From Stieleria maiorica (GTDB lineage Bacteria; Planctomycetota; Planctomycetia; Pirellulales; Pirellulaceae), in contig NZ_CP036264.1 in assembly GCF_008035925.1 (NCBI RefSeq), positions 8,745,021 through 8,809,020 of the forward strand: DNA of 64,000 nucleotides, in the 5' to 3' direction. The notes beneath the pieces were generated by a model that was not told the DNA's origin, did no database searches, and worked only from the letters and a program-made list of their open reading frames with translations. Both the position numbers and the translations under genes were made by a program. Below are positions 40,979 through 50,521 of this stretch, one piece after another (the first letter of the stretch is position 1; every line of letters starts with the position of its first letter).

Positions 40979-43024
40979 TTGTCCCCGATCCAACGATTCC
41001 GTCCCTGGTTGCTGCCGATCGGAGTGATGGCCTGTCTGGTCGTGATCATGATGCCGCTGCCGACGGTGATCATGGACTTTTTGCTGGCCGGCAACATTGC
41101 CCTGGCGGTGGTGATTTTGCTGACGACGATTCATGTCGCCACGCCGCTGGAATTCAGCGTGTTTCCGACGCTGCTGCTGGCGACCACGCTGTCTCGGTTG
41201 GTACTGAACATCGCGACGACGCGACTGATTTTGGCCGACGCGCCCACCGCGGGCGACGACGCCGCCGGCGGCGTGATCCGGTCCTTCGGGCAGTTCGTCG
41301 CCGGCAATCAGATTGAAGTCGGGTTGGTGTTGTTTTTAATCTTGGTGGTGGTCCAGTTTGTGGTGATCACCAAAGGGGCGACGCGGATCAGCGAAGTTGC
41401 CGCCCGGTTCGCTCTGGACGGAATGCCGGGACGTCAATCGGCCATCGATGCCGACCTGAACGCGGGCAACATCGACGCGGAAACGGCGGCGGGAAAACGT
41501 GACGAACTGATCGCCGAAGCCGACTTTTATGCCGCGATGGATGGTGCGGGAAAATTCGTCCGTGGCGATGCGGTCGCCGGGCTGGTCATCACCGCCATCA
41601 ACATCATCGGCGGGCTGTACCTGGGCATCGTCGGCTCGGGCATGGGGGTGGCCGACGCCGCATCGGTGTTTACCAAACTGACGATCGGTGACGGGTTGGT
41701 CAGCCAGATCCCCTCGCTGTTGATCTCGCTCTCAGCCGGCATCCTGGTCACCCGCGGCACCCGGAAAACGGATCTGGCGGACAACTTTGTCACTCAACTG
41801 CTGGGAAACTCCAAAGCCTTGCTGATTGCCGGCGGCTTTCTGTTGGTGCTGGTCGTCACCGGCCTTCCGCCAATTCCCCTGATCTTGCTGGGAAGCGGAT
41901 GTGTTTTGATCGCGACGACGCTTGACCGCAACGCGAAACAACAGGCCGCCGAAGAACTGCAACGGCGTGAAACCGAATCGCAATCGGCGACGCCGACTCA
42001 GAAACGCGTCGAAGACTTCCTGGCCGTCGACCCACTGGAAGTGGCGATCGGGCTGGGGCTGCTGCCGCTGGCCGACCCGATCCGCGGCGGTGATTTGATG
42101 CAACGCATCGCCAGTCTGCGGAATCAAATGGCCGCGGAAATCGGCATCGTCCTGCCCAAAGTACGCGTTCGTGACGACGCGACACTGGGACAACAGGAGT
42201 ACGAGATCCGCCTGTTCGGTGACTTCGTCGCCCGCGGCCAATTACGCGTCGAGAAACTGCTTGCCAGCAGCGACGGCAGAACGACAGGAAACCTCGAGGG
42301 TGAACCGACGCAGGAGTTCGGCGGCGGGACGTCGGTCTGGATCGATCCGGTGGGCCGCGAACAGGCGATGATCTACGGATTCAAGACACGCACGGCTCCC
42401 GGCGTGCTGGCCGACCACCTGGAACAAGTCGCCCGCGCACACGCCGACGAATTGCTGTCCCATGATGCGACCAAGCACCTGCTGGATGAACTGCGTCAGG
42501 TCGCTCCGGCGATGGTCGATGATTTGGTCCCGAATCGCTTGTCGATCAATGACGTGCAAAAGGTCTTGCAGGGGCTGTTGCGCGAGGGCATTCCGATTCG
42601 TCAATTGGGCATCATTCTTGAGGCGCTCGGGGACGCGGCCGGCCAAAATCACGATTCGCTGGAACAAATCGAACACGTGCGCAGGCGTCTAGCACGAACC
42701 CTCTGTTCCGGGCTCCGCGACGAACAACGGATCTTGCGCGTCGTCACACTCGACGCGGCGACCGCGGCCAATCAATTTTCAACCCGAGACCACAAAACAC
42801 CAGACGTCACTTGCGACGCAATTCGTCAAGCCGTTAAGAACCTATCCAACGAAGGATACCCGCCGGTCCTCTTGGTCGGTCCCCGCCTTCGACGCCGCGT
42901 GAAACAGGTGACCGAAGAAGCGGGCATCTGGACCCACGTGTTGTCCACCCAAGAAATCACCAACGACACCCAATTGGAAATCCACTCGACGATCGGCTTC
43001 CAACCCTCCACCGCCGCCGCTTAG
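40979..43024 (+). CDS. flhA: flagellar export gate protein FlhA
   Basis: The product is 681 aa from TTG 40979. Residues 1-310 hold about eight membrane segments with the FlhA landmarks PLEFSVFPTLLLATTLSRLVLNIATTRLIL and FALDGMPGRQSAIDADLNAG. The cytoplasmic domain follows (about 330-681, with VLADHLEQVARAHADELL and the C-terminal DVTCDAIRQAVKNL). FlhA forms the nonameric ring that docks export substrates. flhF follows after 41 bp. The start region lacks a clear ribosome-binding site. Confidence 0.95.
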   Translation: MSPIQRFRPWLLPIGVMACLVVIMMPLPTVIMDFLLAGNIALAVVILLTTIHVATPLEFSVFPTLLLATTLSRLVLNIATTRLILADAPTAGDDAAGGVIRSFGQFVAGNQIEVGLVLFLILVVVQFVVITKGATRISEVAARFALDGMPGRQSAIDADLNAGNIDAETAAGKRDELIAEADFYAAMDGAGKFVRGDAVAGLVITAINIIGGLYLGIVGSGMGVADAASVFTKLTIGDGLVSQIPSLLISLSAGILVTRGTRKTDLADNFVTQLLGNSKALLIAGGFLLVLVVTGLPPIPLILLGSGCVLIATTLDRNAKQQAAEELQRRETESQSATPTQKRVEDFLAVDPLEVAIGLGLLPLADPIRGGDLMQRIASLRNQMAAEIGIVLPKVRVRDDATLGQQEYEIRLFGDFVARGQLRVEKLLASSDGRTTGNLEGEPTQEFGGGTSVWIDPVGREQAMIYGFKTRTAPGVLADHLEQVARAHADELLSHDATKHLLDELRQVAPAMVDDLVPNRLSINDVQKVLQGLLREGIPIRQLGIILEALGDAAGQNHDSLEQIEHVRRRLARTLCSGLRDEQRILRVVTLDAATAANQFSTRDHKTPDVTCDAIRQAVKNLSNEGYPPVLLVGPRLRRRVKQVTEEAGIWTHVLSTQEITNDTQLEIHSTIGFQPSTAAA

Positions 43025-43065
43025 TCCTGACGATCACCAGTCCCCGCCTTTTTACAGCCCGCTTG

Positions 43066-44259
43066 ATGCAAGTCAAAATATTCCGAGCCGCGAATCTGCA
43101 AGCTGCCCTGGAAGAGATCCGGGAACAGCTCGGACCCCATGCATCCGTACTGCGAACGCGCCAGTGTCGCGACGGCTGGATGGGATGGCTGGGCCGAAGC
43201 TACGTGGAAGTGACGGCCAGCACCGGCGACCAACAACGTGACGCTGGCGAGTTGCCCACGGACGATTCACATCCTTTCCCAGGTCGCGTGCCGGCGGCGA
43301 CGCACACACCGGGCACGATGCCGATCGACTCGCGCCAAACCCTGTCGGTCGTGCCGCGTCTGCCGGAGGATGATCGACGTTTCGCAGCGGGCACGTCCCG
43401 GATCAACCCGCCGGGCATCCACCCGCGTTCCTTCGCGGACCCGACGTCGCAGTACCGCACCGGTCTGATCTCGCTGGGCGTTTCCGAAACCGTGGCCGAT
43501 CGCTGGATCCGTTCGACCAGCGGCTTTGTCGCCAACCTGGACGACCGCTGGGATCAATCCTGGCTGGAACAACTCGAGCGCAGCGTGGCCCGCGAAATCC
43601 GTCTGAGCGGGCCGATCCGGCTGAGCCCCGGCGAACGCCGCATCGTCGCCCTGATCGGACCGACCGGCGTCGGAAAGACCACCACGGTGGCAAAGCTGGC
43701 CGCCGGATTCCGACTCCGATCCAAACGACGCGTCGGACTGTTGACGATCGACACGTTCCGCATCGCCGCCGTCCAACAGCTCCAGGCCTATGCCCAAATC
43801 ATGGACCTGCCGATGAGTGTGGTCGAGTCGAGCGACCAGATGCGTGGGGCGATCGATCAGCTGGGCGACGTGGACCTGATTCTGATCGACACCGCCGGAC
43901 GCAGTCCCAAGGGCGACATGAACATCGCCGGGCTGGCCGAGTTGTTGCGAACCGCCCAGCCCGATGAAACCCACCTGGTGATCAGCGCGACCAGCACGGC
44001 CGCGGTCGTCCAATCCGCACTCGACGGGTTCGCCGCCGCCCGACCGACCGCTGCGATCCTGTCCAAACTTGACGAGACACCTTACACCGCCGGCGTCCTT
44101 TCGGCGCTGGCCGCCTCGCGTGACCGCATCGGGTTGCCGATCAGCTACGTGACCAATGGACAACATGTCCCCGATGACATCGCCATCGCAACCGCCGAAT
44201 CATTGGTCGAGCGATTGGTCCCGGCTCCGGTCAGCGTGCGACAGATCGAAGCCGCCTGA
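43066..44259 (+). CDS. flhF: flagellar GTPase FlhF
   Basis: The product is 397 aa from ATG 43066 (MQVKIFRAANLQAALEEIREQLG). The N-terminal basic part is followed by an SRP-type NG domain: G1 IVALIGPTGVGKTTTVAKLAA at about 197, G3 LILIDTAGRSP, G4-like AILSKLDETP. FlhF directs polar placement and number of flagella in other bacteria. It lies behind flhA and before a flagellar-type sigma factor; a strong terminator closes the unit. Confidence 0.93.
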   Translation: MQVKIFRAANLQAALEEIREQLGPHASVLRTRQCRDGWMGWLGRSYVEVTASTGDQQRDAGELPTDDSHPFPGRVPAATHTPGTMPIDSRQTLSVVPRLPEDDRRFAAGTSRINPPGIHPRSFADPTSQYRTGLISLGVSETVADRWIRSTSGFVANLDDRWDQSWLEQLERSVAREIRLSGPIRLSPGERRIVALIGPTGVGKTTTVAKLAAGFRLRSKRRVGLLTIDTFRIAAVQQLQAYAQIMDLPMSVVESSDQMRGAIDQLGDVDLILIDTAGRSPKGDMNIAGLAELLRTAQPDETHLVISATSTAAVVQSALDGFAAARPTAAILSKLDETPYTAGVLSALAASRDRIGLPISYVTNGQHVPDDIAIATAESLVERLVPAPVSVRQIEAA

Positions 44260-44326
44260 AAGAAACAAAGAAATAAACTCAACTCACCAAGAGAAACAAC
44301 CGATAGAGAAAAAGCCGAGGGCTGGG

Positions 44327-44356
44327 ATCTCAAAAGACGACTTGAGATTTTTTTTT
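44327..44356 (+). terminator. intrinsic terminator after flhF
   Basis: ATCTCAA and TTGAGAT pair across an 8-nt loop and are followed by nine or more T. It lies 68 bp after the flhF stop, and it suggests that the sigma-factor gene has its own promoter or depends on read-through. Confidence 0.8.
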
Positions 44357-44550
44357 GAGAGACCACCTTCGGCGACTGGGTCAACCCCGGCACACACGGA
44401 CAAGAAAGCTGGACACTGATGTCCCGTCCCTTGTTCGCGCGTCATGCCGGAACCAAGACCCGAGTGGCGTTGACGATTCCCAGAACGCAGTGATGCATGA
44501 CGGGGCGTCAGCAAACAGCGAAAGCGAACCCCAAACATGACCTCGGCGAC

Positions 44551-45393
44551 ATGACGTCGTCGGCAGTCGAATTGAAGATCACGGAGGATTGGATGCCAGC
44601 CGCAGTTTCAACAGACGATGAAATCCTAGAGGTTTGGAAACAGTTTAAGCAAACCGAAAAGGATGCGGACGAATACGAACCTCTGCGTAACCGCCTCGTC
44701 GAGCGTTACATGCCCTTGGTTCGATACAACGGCGAACGCATTTGGCAACGCCTTCCTGATGGCGTCGAACTCGATGACCTGATCAGCGCCGGCATCTTCG
44801 GACTGATGGACGCCATCGATGCCTACGACATGGACCGAGGCGTCAAGTTTGAAACCTATTGCGTGCCCCGAATCCGTGGCGCCATGCTGGACGAACTTCG
44901 CACCATGGACTGGGTGCCCCGGTTGGTCCGCAGCAAGGCCAGCAAACTGGCCGTCGCCAAGAAACAATTGGAAACCAAGTACGGACGCCCCGCCACCGTG
45001 CAGGAACTGTCCGAACACATGGAACTGTCCGTCGCCGAAGTCGAAAAGATGGAATCCGACGCCAATGCCGTCGGCGTCGTCTCGCTTAACAAAAAGTGGT
45101 ACGAAACCGACAGCTACAAGGACGTTCGCGAAATCGACATCCTGGAAGACAAGAAGGGCGAAGACCCGACCCGACGCGTTCAGAAAAACGACCTGATGCG
45201 GCTGGTCACCAAAGGACTCAATCGCAACGAACGCCTGATCATCATTCTTTATTACTACGAAGAATTGACGATGAAGGAGATCGGTGCGACACTGGATCTG
45301 TCCGAGTCGCGGGTCAGCCAAATGCACACGTCGATCGTCAATCGACTGCAATCCCAACTGGGACTGCGCCGCGTCGAATTCGGAACGGCCTAG
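44551..45393 (+). CDS. FliA/WhiG-type sigma factor
   Basis: The product is 280 aa from ATG 44551; ATG 44497 and ATG 44593 are other possible starts. It shows sigma70-family regions in order: region 2 (LVERYMPLVRYNGERIWQRLPDGVELDDLISAGIFGLMDAIDAYD, then FETYCVPRIRGAMLDELRTMDWVPR, the sigma28 signature), region 3 (ATVQELSEHMELSVAEVEKM) and region 4 helix-turn-helix (MKEIGATLDLSESRVSQMHTSIVNRL). Such sigma factors control late flagellar genes; the position behind flhA-flhF agrees. Confidence 0.92.
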   Translation: MTSSAVELKITEDWMPAAVSTDDEILEVWKQFKQTEKDADEYEPLRNRLVERYMPLVRYNGERIWQRLPDGVELDDLISAGIFGLMDAIDAYDMDRGVKFETYCVPRIRGAMLDELRTMDWVPRLVRSKASKLAVAKKQLETKYGRPATVQELSEHMELSVAEVEKMESDANAVGVVSLNKKWYETDSYKDVREIDILEDKKGEDPTRRVQKNDLMRLVTKGLNRNERLIIILYYYEELTMKEIGATLDLSESRVSQMHTSIVNRLQSQLGLRRVEFGTA

Positions 45394-45408
45394 GCTTCCG
45401 CCCCTCCT

Positions 45409-46641
45409 TTGAATGTCAATCGCGTGCGCGTCGCCCACATCATCACTCGTATGATCATCGGCGGCGCCCAAGAAAACACGCTGCTGAATTGCCTGGACCT
45501 GATCGAGCATCATGACGACGAAGTGATGCTGGTCACCGGCCCGGCGCTGGGACCCGAAGGCGATCTGCTGCACCGCGCCGGTTTCTTCCCCGATCAAGCG
45601 AATCAACAGGGCAGGGCAGAACTCCGGGGCAGGGCAGGGGAGTTGCAGATCGAGCTGCTGCCGATGTTTCGTCGCAACATCCACCCGCTTCGCGACTGGG
45701 CTGCATCCAGGGCGATCCGCAACGCGATCCGACACTTCCGCCCCGATGTCGTGCACACCCACAGCGCTAAAGGCGGGCTGTTGGGCCGTGCCGCCGCTTG
45801 GTCGCTCGGCGTGCCCGCGGTGATCCACACCGTCCACGGCGCGCCCTTTCACGAATTCCAGCCCCGCGCGGCGCGCGAATTCTTTCGACGCTGCGAGCGG
45901 TACGCCGCAGCCCGCTGCCACCACATGATTTCGGTCGCCGACGCGATGACCGACCTGATGGTCCGCGCCGGCGTCGCGCCGCGCGAAAAATTCACCACCA
46001 TCTCCAGCGGGATGGACGTCGATCCGTTCTTGCGTGCCGACGAGCATCGCCAAGCCGTCCGCGAAAAGTATCAAATCGCCCCCGATCGGGTCGTGATCGG
46101 CAAAATCGCGCGTCTGTTTCATCTCAAGGGCCACGACGATCTGATCACAGCGGCGGCCGATGTGGTGCGGCAATGCCCCCAGGTGTTGTTCCTGTTGGTC
46201 GGCGACGGCATCCTCCGCGAGCCGTTGATCCGGCGGATCGAGTCAATCGGCCTGTCCGACCATTTCGTCTTCACCGGCCTGGTGTCTCCGTCGGACGTCC
46301 CTCCGCTGATCGGTGCCATGGACGTCCTGGTCCACACCTCGCTGCGTGAGGGCCTCGCTCGAGCCCTGCCACAAGCCTTGATCGCCGGAAAACCGGCCGT
46401 CAGCTACGACGTCGATGGTGCCCGGGAGGTGGTGATCAGCGGCGAAACCGGCTTCTTGGTGCCGGCCCGCGACACCGCGGTGCTGGCCGATTCGCTGATC
46501 CGGCTGGCCGAAAACGACCACTTGCGACAAGAATGGGGCAGGGCAGGGCGGCAGCGATTTACCGAACAGTTCCGCCACCAGGAGATGACTCGCCAGATCC
46601 GCGAACTTTACCTGCGTGTGCTGGGCCGGCGGCCGGGCTAG
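45409..46641 (+). CDS. glycosyltransferase family 4 protein
   Basis: The product is 410 aa from TTG 45409, 15 bp after the sigma-factor gene. The GT-B fold is shown by the N-terminal RVAHIITRMIIGGAQENTLLN, HTHSAKGGLLGR, the C-domain IGKIARLFHLKGHDDLI and the donor-binding EGLARALPQALIAGKPAVSYDVDGARE. A role in polysaccharide or glycolipid synthesis is likely; donor and acceptor are unknown. In a loop near residue 65 a double GRAELRGRAGE insertion is encoded by the GGGGCAGGGCAGGG repeat, and another copy lies at GRAGRQRF near the C-terminus. Confidence 0.92.
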   Translation: MNVNRVRVAHIITRMIIGGAQENTLLNCLDLIEHHDDEVMLVTGPALGPEGDLLHRAGFFPDQANQQGRAELRGRAGELQIELLPMFRRNIHPLRDWAASRAIRNAIRHFRPDVVHTHSAKGGLLGRAAAWSLGVPAVIHTVHGAPFHEFQPRAAREFFRRCERYAAARCHHMISVADAMTDLMVRAGVAPREKFTTISSGMDVDPFLRADEHRQAVREKYQIAPDRVVIGKIARLFHLKGHDDLITAAADVVRQCPQVLFLLVGDGILREPLIRRIESIGLSDHFVFTGLVSPSDVPPLIGAMDVLVHTSLREGLARALPQALIAGKPAVSYDVDGAREVVISGETGFLVPARDTAVLADSLIRLAENDHLRQEWGRAGRQRFTEQFRHQEMTRQIRELYLRVLGRRPG

Positions 46642-46679
46642 ACTCCACCGCGGCTCGGTTTTCGGGTAGTGGACGAGGC

Positions 46680-46885
46680 GACGAGATCTGATCAGCCGTA
46701 TGGCGCGAGCCTACGGGCCCAGTGCATTTTCTTGGTATTGGATAGCCCGTACGCTCGCGCGAAACGGCTGATCCCGCGTGTGATCGGATGAAATCAACAG
46801 GCCATTTGGGCAGTAGCGGAACTCGCCAAGAGTTTCGGTTCCCCTCGGCGAATCGCCGAAAGTCTTGGCGACTTCCGCTACCTCT
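46680..46885. repeat. two palindromic repeats before the kinase-like gene
   Basis: 46690-46775 is a copy of the GCGCGAGCCTACGGGC family with the conserved CAGTGCATTTTCTTGGTATT loop. 46813-46882 is the GTAGCGGAACTCGCC...GGCGACTTCCGCTAC inverted repeat. Confidence 0.8.
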
Positions 46886-47065
46886 CCTCCCGATCATTGA
46901 GCGACGATCATCCAGCCAGTTTCCCTTCCCCGACTTTCGCCGCATCCGGGGCGTCAACTATGATGCGACGTCACCGGGGTTTGGTACACTCAACCGCCCC
47001 CCAATCGACGAATTCGGGGCCACTCGAAATTCCAGCACGCTGCCATATTGTCCGATCGGTAACTG

Positions 47066-48016
47066 ATGACCAAGACGCGAGATTACTACGGCCCGTACCG
47101 ATTGACCCGACTGATTCGTTCCGGTTCGACCGCGGAGGTGTGGGAAGCGGTCCATGAACACGAACAGGAACGCTACGCGCTGAAGATCCTCAAAGGCCGG
47201 ATGGCCAAGGACAAGACGGAAGTCAACCTGCTCAAGCACGAATTCAATGTCGGCAAGGACCTGCAAAACAGCCCCCGGATCATCAAAATTCTCGACTACT
47301 CCATCGCCAACGAACGCCCGTTTCTGGTGTTGGAACTGTTCAGCGAGTTGAACCTCAAACAGGCCCTCCGCCGCGGCCCGGACTCGCTGGCCTTCATGCT
47401 GGACAAGATCATCGAACAGGCCGGCGAAGGCGTCTATTACATGCACACCCGGAACTGGATCCACTTGGATATCAAACCGGACAACTTCCTGGTCAGCCGC
47501 GACGGCGAAACCAAACTGATCGACTTTACGATCACCGAAAAGAAAAAGACGGGTCTCAGCAAGATCTTCCACCGCAAGAGTCTGGCCAAGGGGACGCGCA
47601 GCTACATGGCGCCCGAACAGATCCGCCGCAAGGTCTGTGACGAACGCACGGACATCTATTCGTTCGGCTGCGTGCTGTTTGAAATGGCGACGGGCAAACC
47701 TCCCTTTACCGGCGACACCCCGAACGATCTGCTCAACAAACACCTGAGCGCCTCGATTCCCAGCGCGATCGCTTACAACAACAACGTGACCAAAGAATTC
47801 GCGGATCTGATCAAACGCATGATGGCCAAATCGGCATCCGCCAGGCCGGATTCGATGTGGGACTTTTTGAAAGAGATCCGTTCGATTCAACTGTGGAACA
47901 AACGCCCGCGAAAACCAGAGATCAGTGTCTTCGACAACATGCCTGGGATCCGCGGTGCCGATGACATGATTCGCAAACCATCGGCAACCGAATTTGACGA
48001 CGAATTAGAGGATTGA
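47066..48016 (+). CDS. protein kinase-like protein with altered catalytic motifs
   Basis: The product is 316 aa and consists of a kinase domain plus a short acidic tail. The P-loop is weak (IRSGSTAEVWEA), Lys is kept in ALKIL, the catalytic loop is HLDIKPDNFL (Leu in place of the usual Arg), and the metal loop is DFT in place of DFG. APEQ and DIYSFGCVLFEM are normal. The Asp residues remain, so weak activity is possible, but it could be a pseudokinase. No membrane helix. It ends 6 bp before accA, suggesting joint transcription and perhaps control of fatty-acid synthesis; that link is inference. Confidence 0.88.
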   Translation: MTKTRDYYGPYRLTRLIRSGSTAEVWEAVHEHEQERYALKILKGRMAKDKTEVNLLKHEFNVGKDLQNSPRIIKILDYSIANERPFLVLELFSELNLKQALRRGPDSLAFMLDKIIEQAGEGVYYMHTRNWIHLDIKPDNFLVSRDGETKLIDFTITEKKKTGLSKIFHRKSLAKGTRSYMAPEQIRRKVCDERTDIYSFGCVLFEMATGKPPFTGDTPNDLLNKHLSASIPSAIAYNNNVTKEFADLIKRMMAKSASARPDSMWDFLKEIRSIQLWNKRPRKPEISVFDNMPGIRGADDMIRKPSATEFDDELED

Positions 48017-48022
48017 CAATCG

Positions 48023-48985
48023 ATGGCCGGACCCGGACTCGATTTTGAAACTGAAATCGCAGAACTTGAAGCTCGCATCAGCACCCTGCAACGCCAAACC
48101 GAACGCAGCGAAGCGTCCGAGGGCGAACTGCGGTCGCTGCGCACCGACCTTGCCAAACAGTTGCGCGACGTCTATTCGTCGCTCGATCCATGGCAAACCG
48201 TTCAAGTCGCCCGACACAAGAATCGCCCCTACACCAAGGACTACTTGAACCTGGCGTTCGACGATTTCGTGGAACTCCACGGCGACAAACACTTTGGCGA
48301 CGACCGCGCGATGTTGTCCGGATTCGCCAAACTGGATCGCTTTAAAGTGATGGTGATCGGCCACCAAAAAGGACGCACCTTCAAAGAACGCGCCGCCTGC
48401 CATTTCGGATGCGCCCACCCGGAAGGCTATCGCAAGGCGATGGTCAAAATGCGGCTGGCCGAAAAGTACAAGCTGCCGCTGATCTGCTTCATCGACACCC
48501 CCGGCGCCTACCCGGGCGTCGGTGCCGAAGAACGCGGCCAGGCACAAGTGATCGCCGAAAGCATGTTCAAAATGAGCCAGCTGAAAACGCCGATCATCTG
48601 TATCGTGATCGGCGAAGGTGGGTCGGGTGGTGCACTCGGGATCGGCGTCGGTGACCGCATCGCCGTGTTGCAACACGCCTACTACAGCGTGATCAGCCCC
48701 GAAGGTTGCGCCGGCATCTTGTGGAAAAGCCACGAACACGCCCCCAAAGCCGCCGCGGCACTGCGGTTCACCAGCGACCATCTCAAACGCCTGGGCGTCG
48801 TCGACGATGTGATCGACGAACCGCTCGGCGGAGCCCATCGCGACCACCACCAAATGGCATCGCGACTGAAAACCTACCTCTCCAAAGCACTCGGTGAACT
48901 GGAAACCCAATCGGCCGACGAGCTGCTCAATTCACGCTACGAAAAATTCCGACGCATCGGAGTCTTTCTCGAAAACGCATCCTAG
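48023..48985 (+). CDS. accA: acetyl-CoA carboxylase carboxyltransferase subunit alpha
   Basis: The product is 320 aa, normal length. It moves the carboxyl group from carboxybiotin to acetyl-CoA together with AccD to give malonyl-CoA. Seen: LDFETEIAELEARI at the N-terminus, DPWQTVQVARHKNRPYTKDYL, ELHGDKHFGDD, PLICFIDTPGAYPGVGAEERGQA, IGEGGSGGALGIGVGD and SVISPEGCAGILW. The start lies 6 bp behind the kinase-like gene. Confidence 0.96.
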   Translation: MAGPGLDFETEIAELEARISTLQRQTERSEASEGELRSLRTDLAKQLRDVYSSLDPWQTVQVARHKNRPYTKDYLNLAFDDFVELHGDKHFGDDRAMLSGFAKLDRFKVMVIGHQKGRTFKERAACHFGCAHPEGYRKAMVKMRLAEKYKLPLICFIDTPGAYPGVGAEERGQAQVIAESMFKMSQLKTPIICIVIGEGGSGGALGIGVGDRIAVLQHAYYSVISPEGCAGILWKSHEHAPKAAAALRFTSDHLKRLGVVDDVIDEPLGGAHRDHHQMASRLKTYLSKALGELETQSADELLNSRYEKFRRIGVFLENAS

Positions 48986-49189
48986 TGCGGGGCAGGGCAG
49001 GGGCCACTGCGCAGCGGCGTGGGGCGTACGAATCAAGTGAAGGATTAACCCTCCCGGGCAGAGAAGGTCGAGCGTAGCGAGGGGAGGGTCGATTGGTGGT
49101 GGTTGAGTGCTTCTGAGCCAAAGCGAACCCTTCCCGCTCCGAGCGCACACCCCCTCAGCGCCCCTCCCTAAACGGCATTGTCGTCTACA

Positions 49190-49330
49190 CGACCTACCAT
49201 GGCTCCCTTCTCCCCCGGCTTTGCGGGGGAGAAGGGCTGGGGATGAGGGGGCCAGCAGCCTGTCTGATGCGAGCGAGATGAGGTGCAGACGACTCGGGGG
49301 ACGGCCCCTCACCCCCAACCCCTCTCCTAG
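49190..49330. repeat. CCCTTCTCCCCC/GGGGGAGAAGGG and CCCCTCACCCCC repeat
   Basis: A near-perfect hairpin CCCTTCTCCCCCGGC-TTT-GCGGGGGAGAAGGG lies at about 49204-49237. It is followed by GGGGATGAGGGG (49240-49251) and its inverse CCCCTCACCCCCAACCCCTC (49305-49324). Such elements are widespread in bacteria. Confidence 0.75.
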
Positions 49331-49382
49331 ATTGCGTGCCGACTTGTGTAGACACCAATGCTGGCAGTGAAGGTCGAATCGC

Positions 49383-50309
49383 TCAGTTCTTCTCTTCCGC
49401 CCCCGGCACCTCGCGGCCCCAAGCGGCGCGCACCTCGCTTGCGGTGACGCCGAACCCGGTGACGGCCTCATCCGGCTCTTCGCCGACCGTGTCCTCATCG
49501 ACCGTCGGCCCCAGATGAACGCCGACGACATGCCCCGCGTCGTCCAGCAAGGGAGCACCGTCGGTTGCATACAGCGACAAGCTCTCATTGAGAAACCGAT
49601 ACGCCATGCGTCCATCGTCGTCGATCCGTGTCACCGTCGCGGGATGCCCGACCTGGCTGGCCGGTGCACCGCGATAGACCGCCGTCGCCATCCAAACCAC
49701 ATCGCCGACCCGTGCCGGGTTGGCGGCGAGTGTCAATGGACGAAGCCGGCGGGCCGTCGCTCCGGGTGAAACGATCAATAAATCGTGGGTCAGGCTATCG
49801 CCGACCAGTACCGAAGGTGCTTCCAAGTCAACGACCTTGTCAAGCCGTCTCATTTCGGTCTCCGCTCCGAACGCCTCGGCAATCATCGTTTTCCTGATCC
49901 CGCTTCTTGCCGATTGCGCCGCTTCGCGATCGACGACCGGTTCCAACAGTTGAAGCGCCGGATGCAACGGGATCATCACCACGGGACGATCCTCACCGTC
50001 CAAGCGAACGGCGAACGCGGTTGATCGGATGCGATCGGGAGCGATCTCGAATTCACCAAGCTCCACAAAGGGGCGCCAGATCGCGAAGTCACTGACCGCC
50101 GGTCCGCTGTAGGCGTTCACCGCGACGCCCGCGTCACCGCGACGATTCGCAGTGGCACTTTGGTCGCCCTCCGAGGAGCATCCGATCACGCACAGAGCGA
50201 TCAACAGACCTACGACCGCCGAGCATCCCCGCGTCTTCTCCCATCCACCCGACGACGACGGTGCCGTCGGGTCTTCACTGTCAATACGCTTCAACATTCC
50301 ATTCACCAC
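49383..50309 (-). CDS. lipoprotein, possibly with trypsin-like fold
   Basis: The product is 308 aa from ATG 50309, or 304 aa from ATG 50297. The N-terminal hydrophobic segment SAVVGLLIALCVIGC ends in a lipobox (VIGC), so it should be a lipoprotein. The late stretch ATDGAPLLDDAGHVVGVHLG resembles the region around the nucleophile of trypsin-like proteases, but Asp-Gly-Ala replaces Gly-Asp-Ser-Gly-Gly, so it would be inactive. This resemblance is weak. It is in the same orientation as the small lipoprotein and DUF1559 genes. Confidence 0.65.
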   Translation of the reverse strand: MVNGMLKRIDSEDPTAPSSSGGWEKTRGCSAVVGLLIALCVIGCSSEGDQSATANRRGDAGVAVNAYSGPAVSDFAIWRPFVELGEFEIAPDRIRSTAFAVRLDGEDRPVVMIPLHPALQLLEPVVDREAAQSARSGIRKTMIAEAFGAETEMRRLDKVVDLEAPSVLVGDSLTHDLLIVSPGATARRLRPLTLAANPARVGDVVWMATAVYRGAPASQVGHPATVTRIDDDGRMAYRFLNESLSLYATDGAPLLDDAGHVVGVHLGPTVDEDTVGEEPDEAVTGFGVTASEVRAAWGREVPGAEEKN

Positions 50310-50334
50310 TCGGCCGTACCGAGATCATCCCAGG

Positions 50335-50505
50335 CTAGAGTTCGCTTTCGGCGTCTAAGACGGCTTGATCTTCCGCCTGGATCTCTGCGGCGACGTCCGA
50401 ATCGATCTCCGGAGCCGCCGGCGCACCGCATCCGAAGACCGGCAGACACAGACAGGCGACGAGCAACATCAATGCAAAGGGAGTGGGAGCTGTCTTCAAT
50501 TTCAT
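50335..50505 (-). CDS. small lipoprotein, 56 aa
   Basis: It starts at 50505 with GAGGATAGAGAAG directly upstream. The signal sequence (PFALMLLVACLCLPVFGC) ends in a lipobox Cys at residue 26. The mature part is short and acidic (EIDSDVAAEIQAEDQAVLDAESEL). It begins 16 bp after the stop of the DUF1559 gene. Small lipoprotein genes behind DUF1559 genes are a common planctomycete pairing; function unknown. Confidence 0.75.
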   Translation of the reverse strand: MKLKTAPTPFALMLLVACLCLPVFGCGAPAAPEIDSDVAAEIQAEDQAVLDAESEL

Positions 50506-50521
50506 CTTCTCTATCCTCGAA

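Noticed and set aside
44156..44419. Small frame between flhF and the sigma factor gene
   Set aside because: It overlaps the flhF end in another frame and includes the terminator hairpin.
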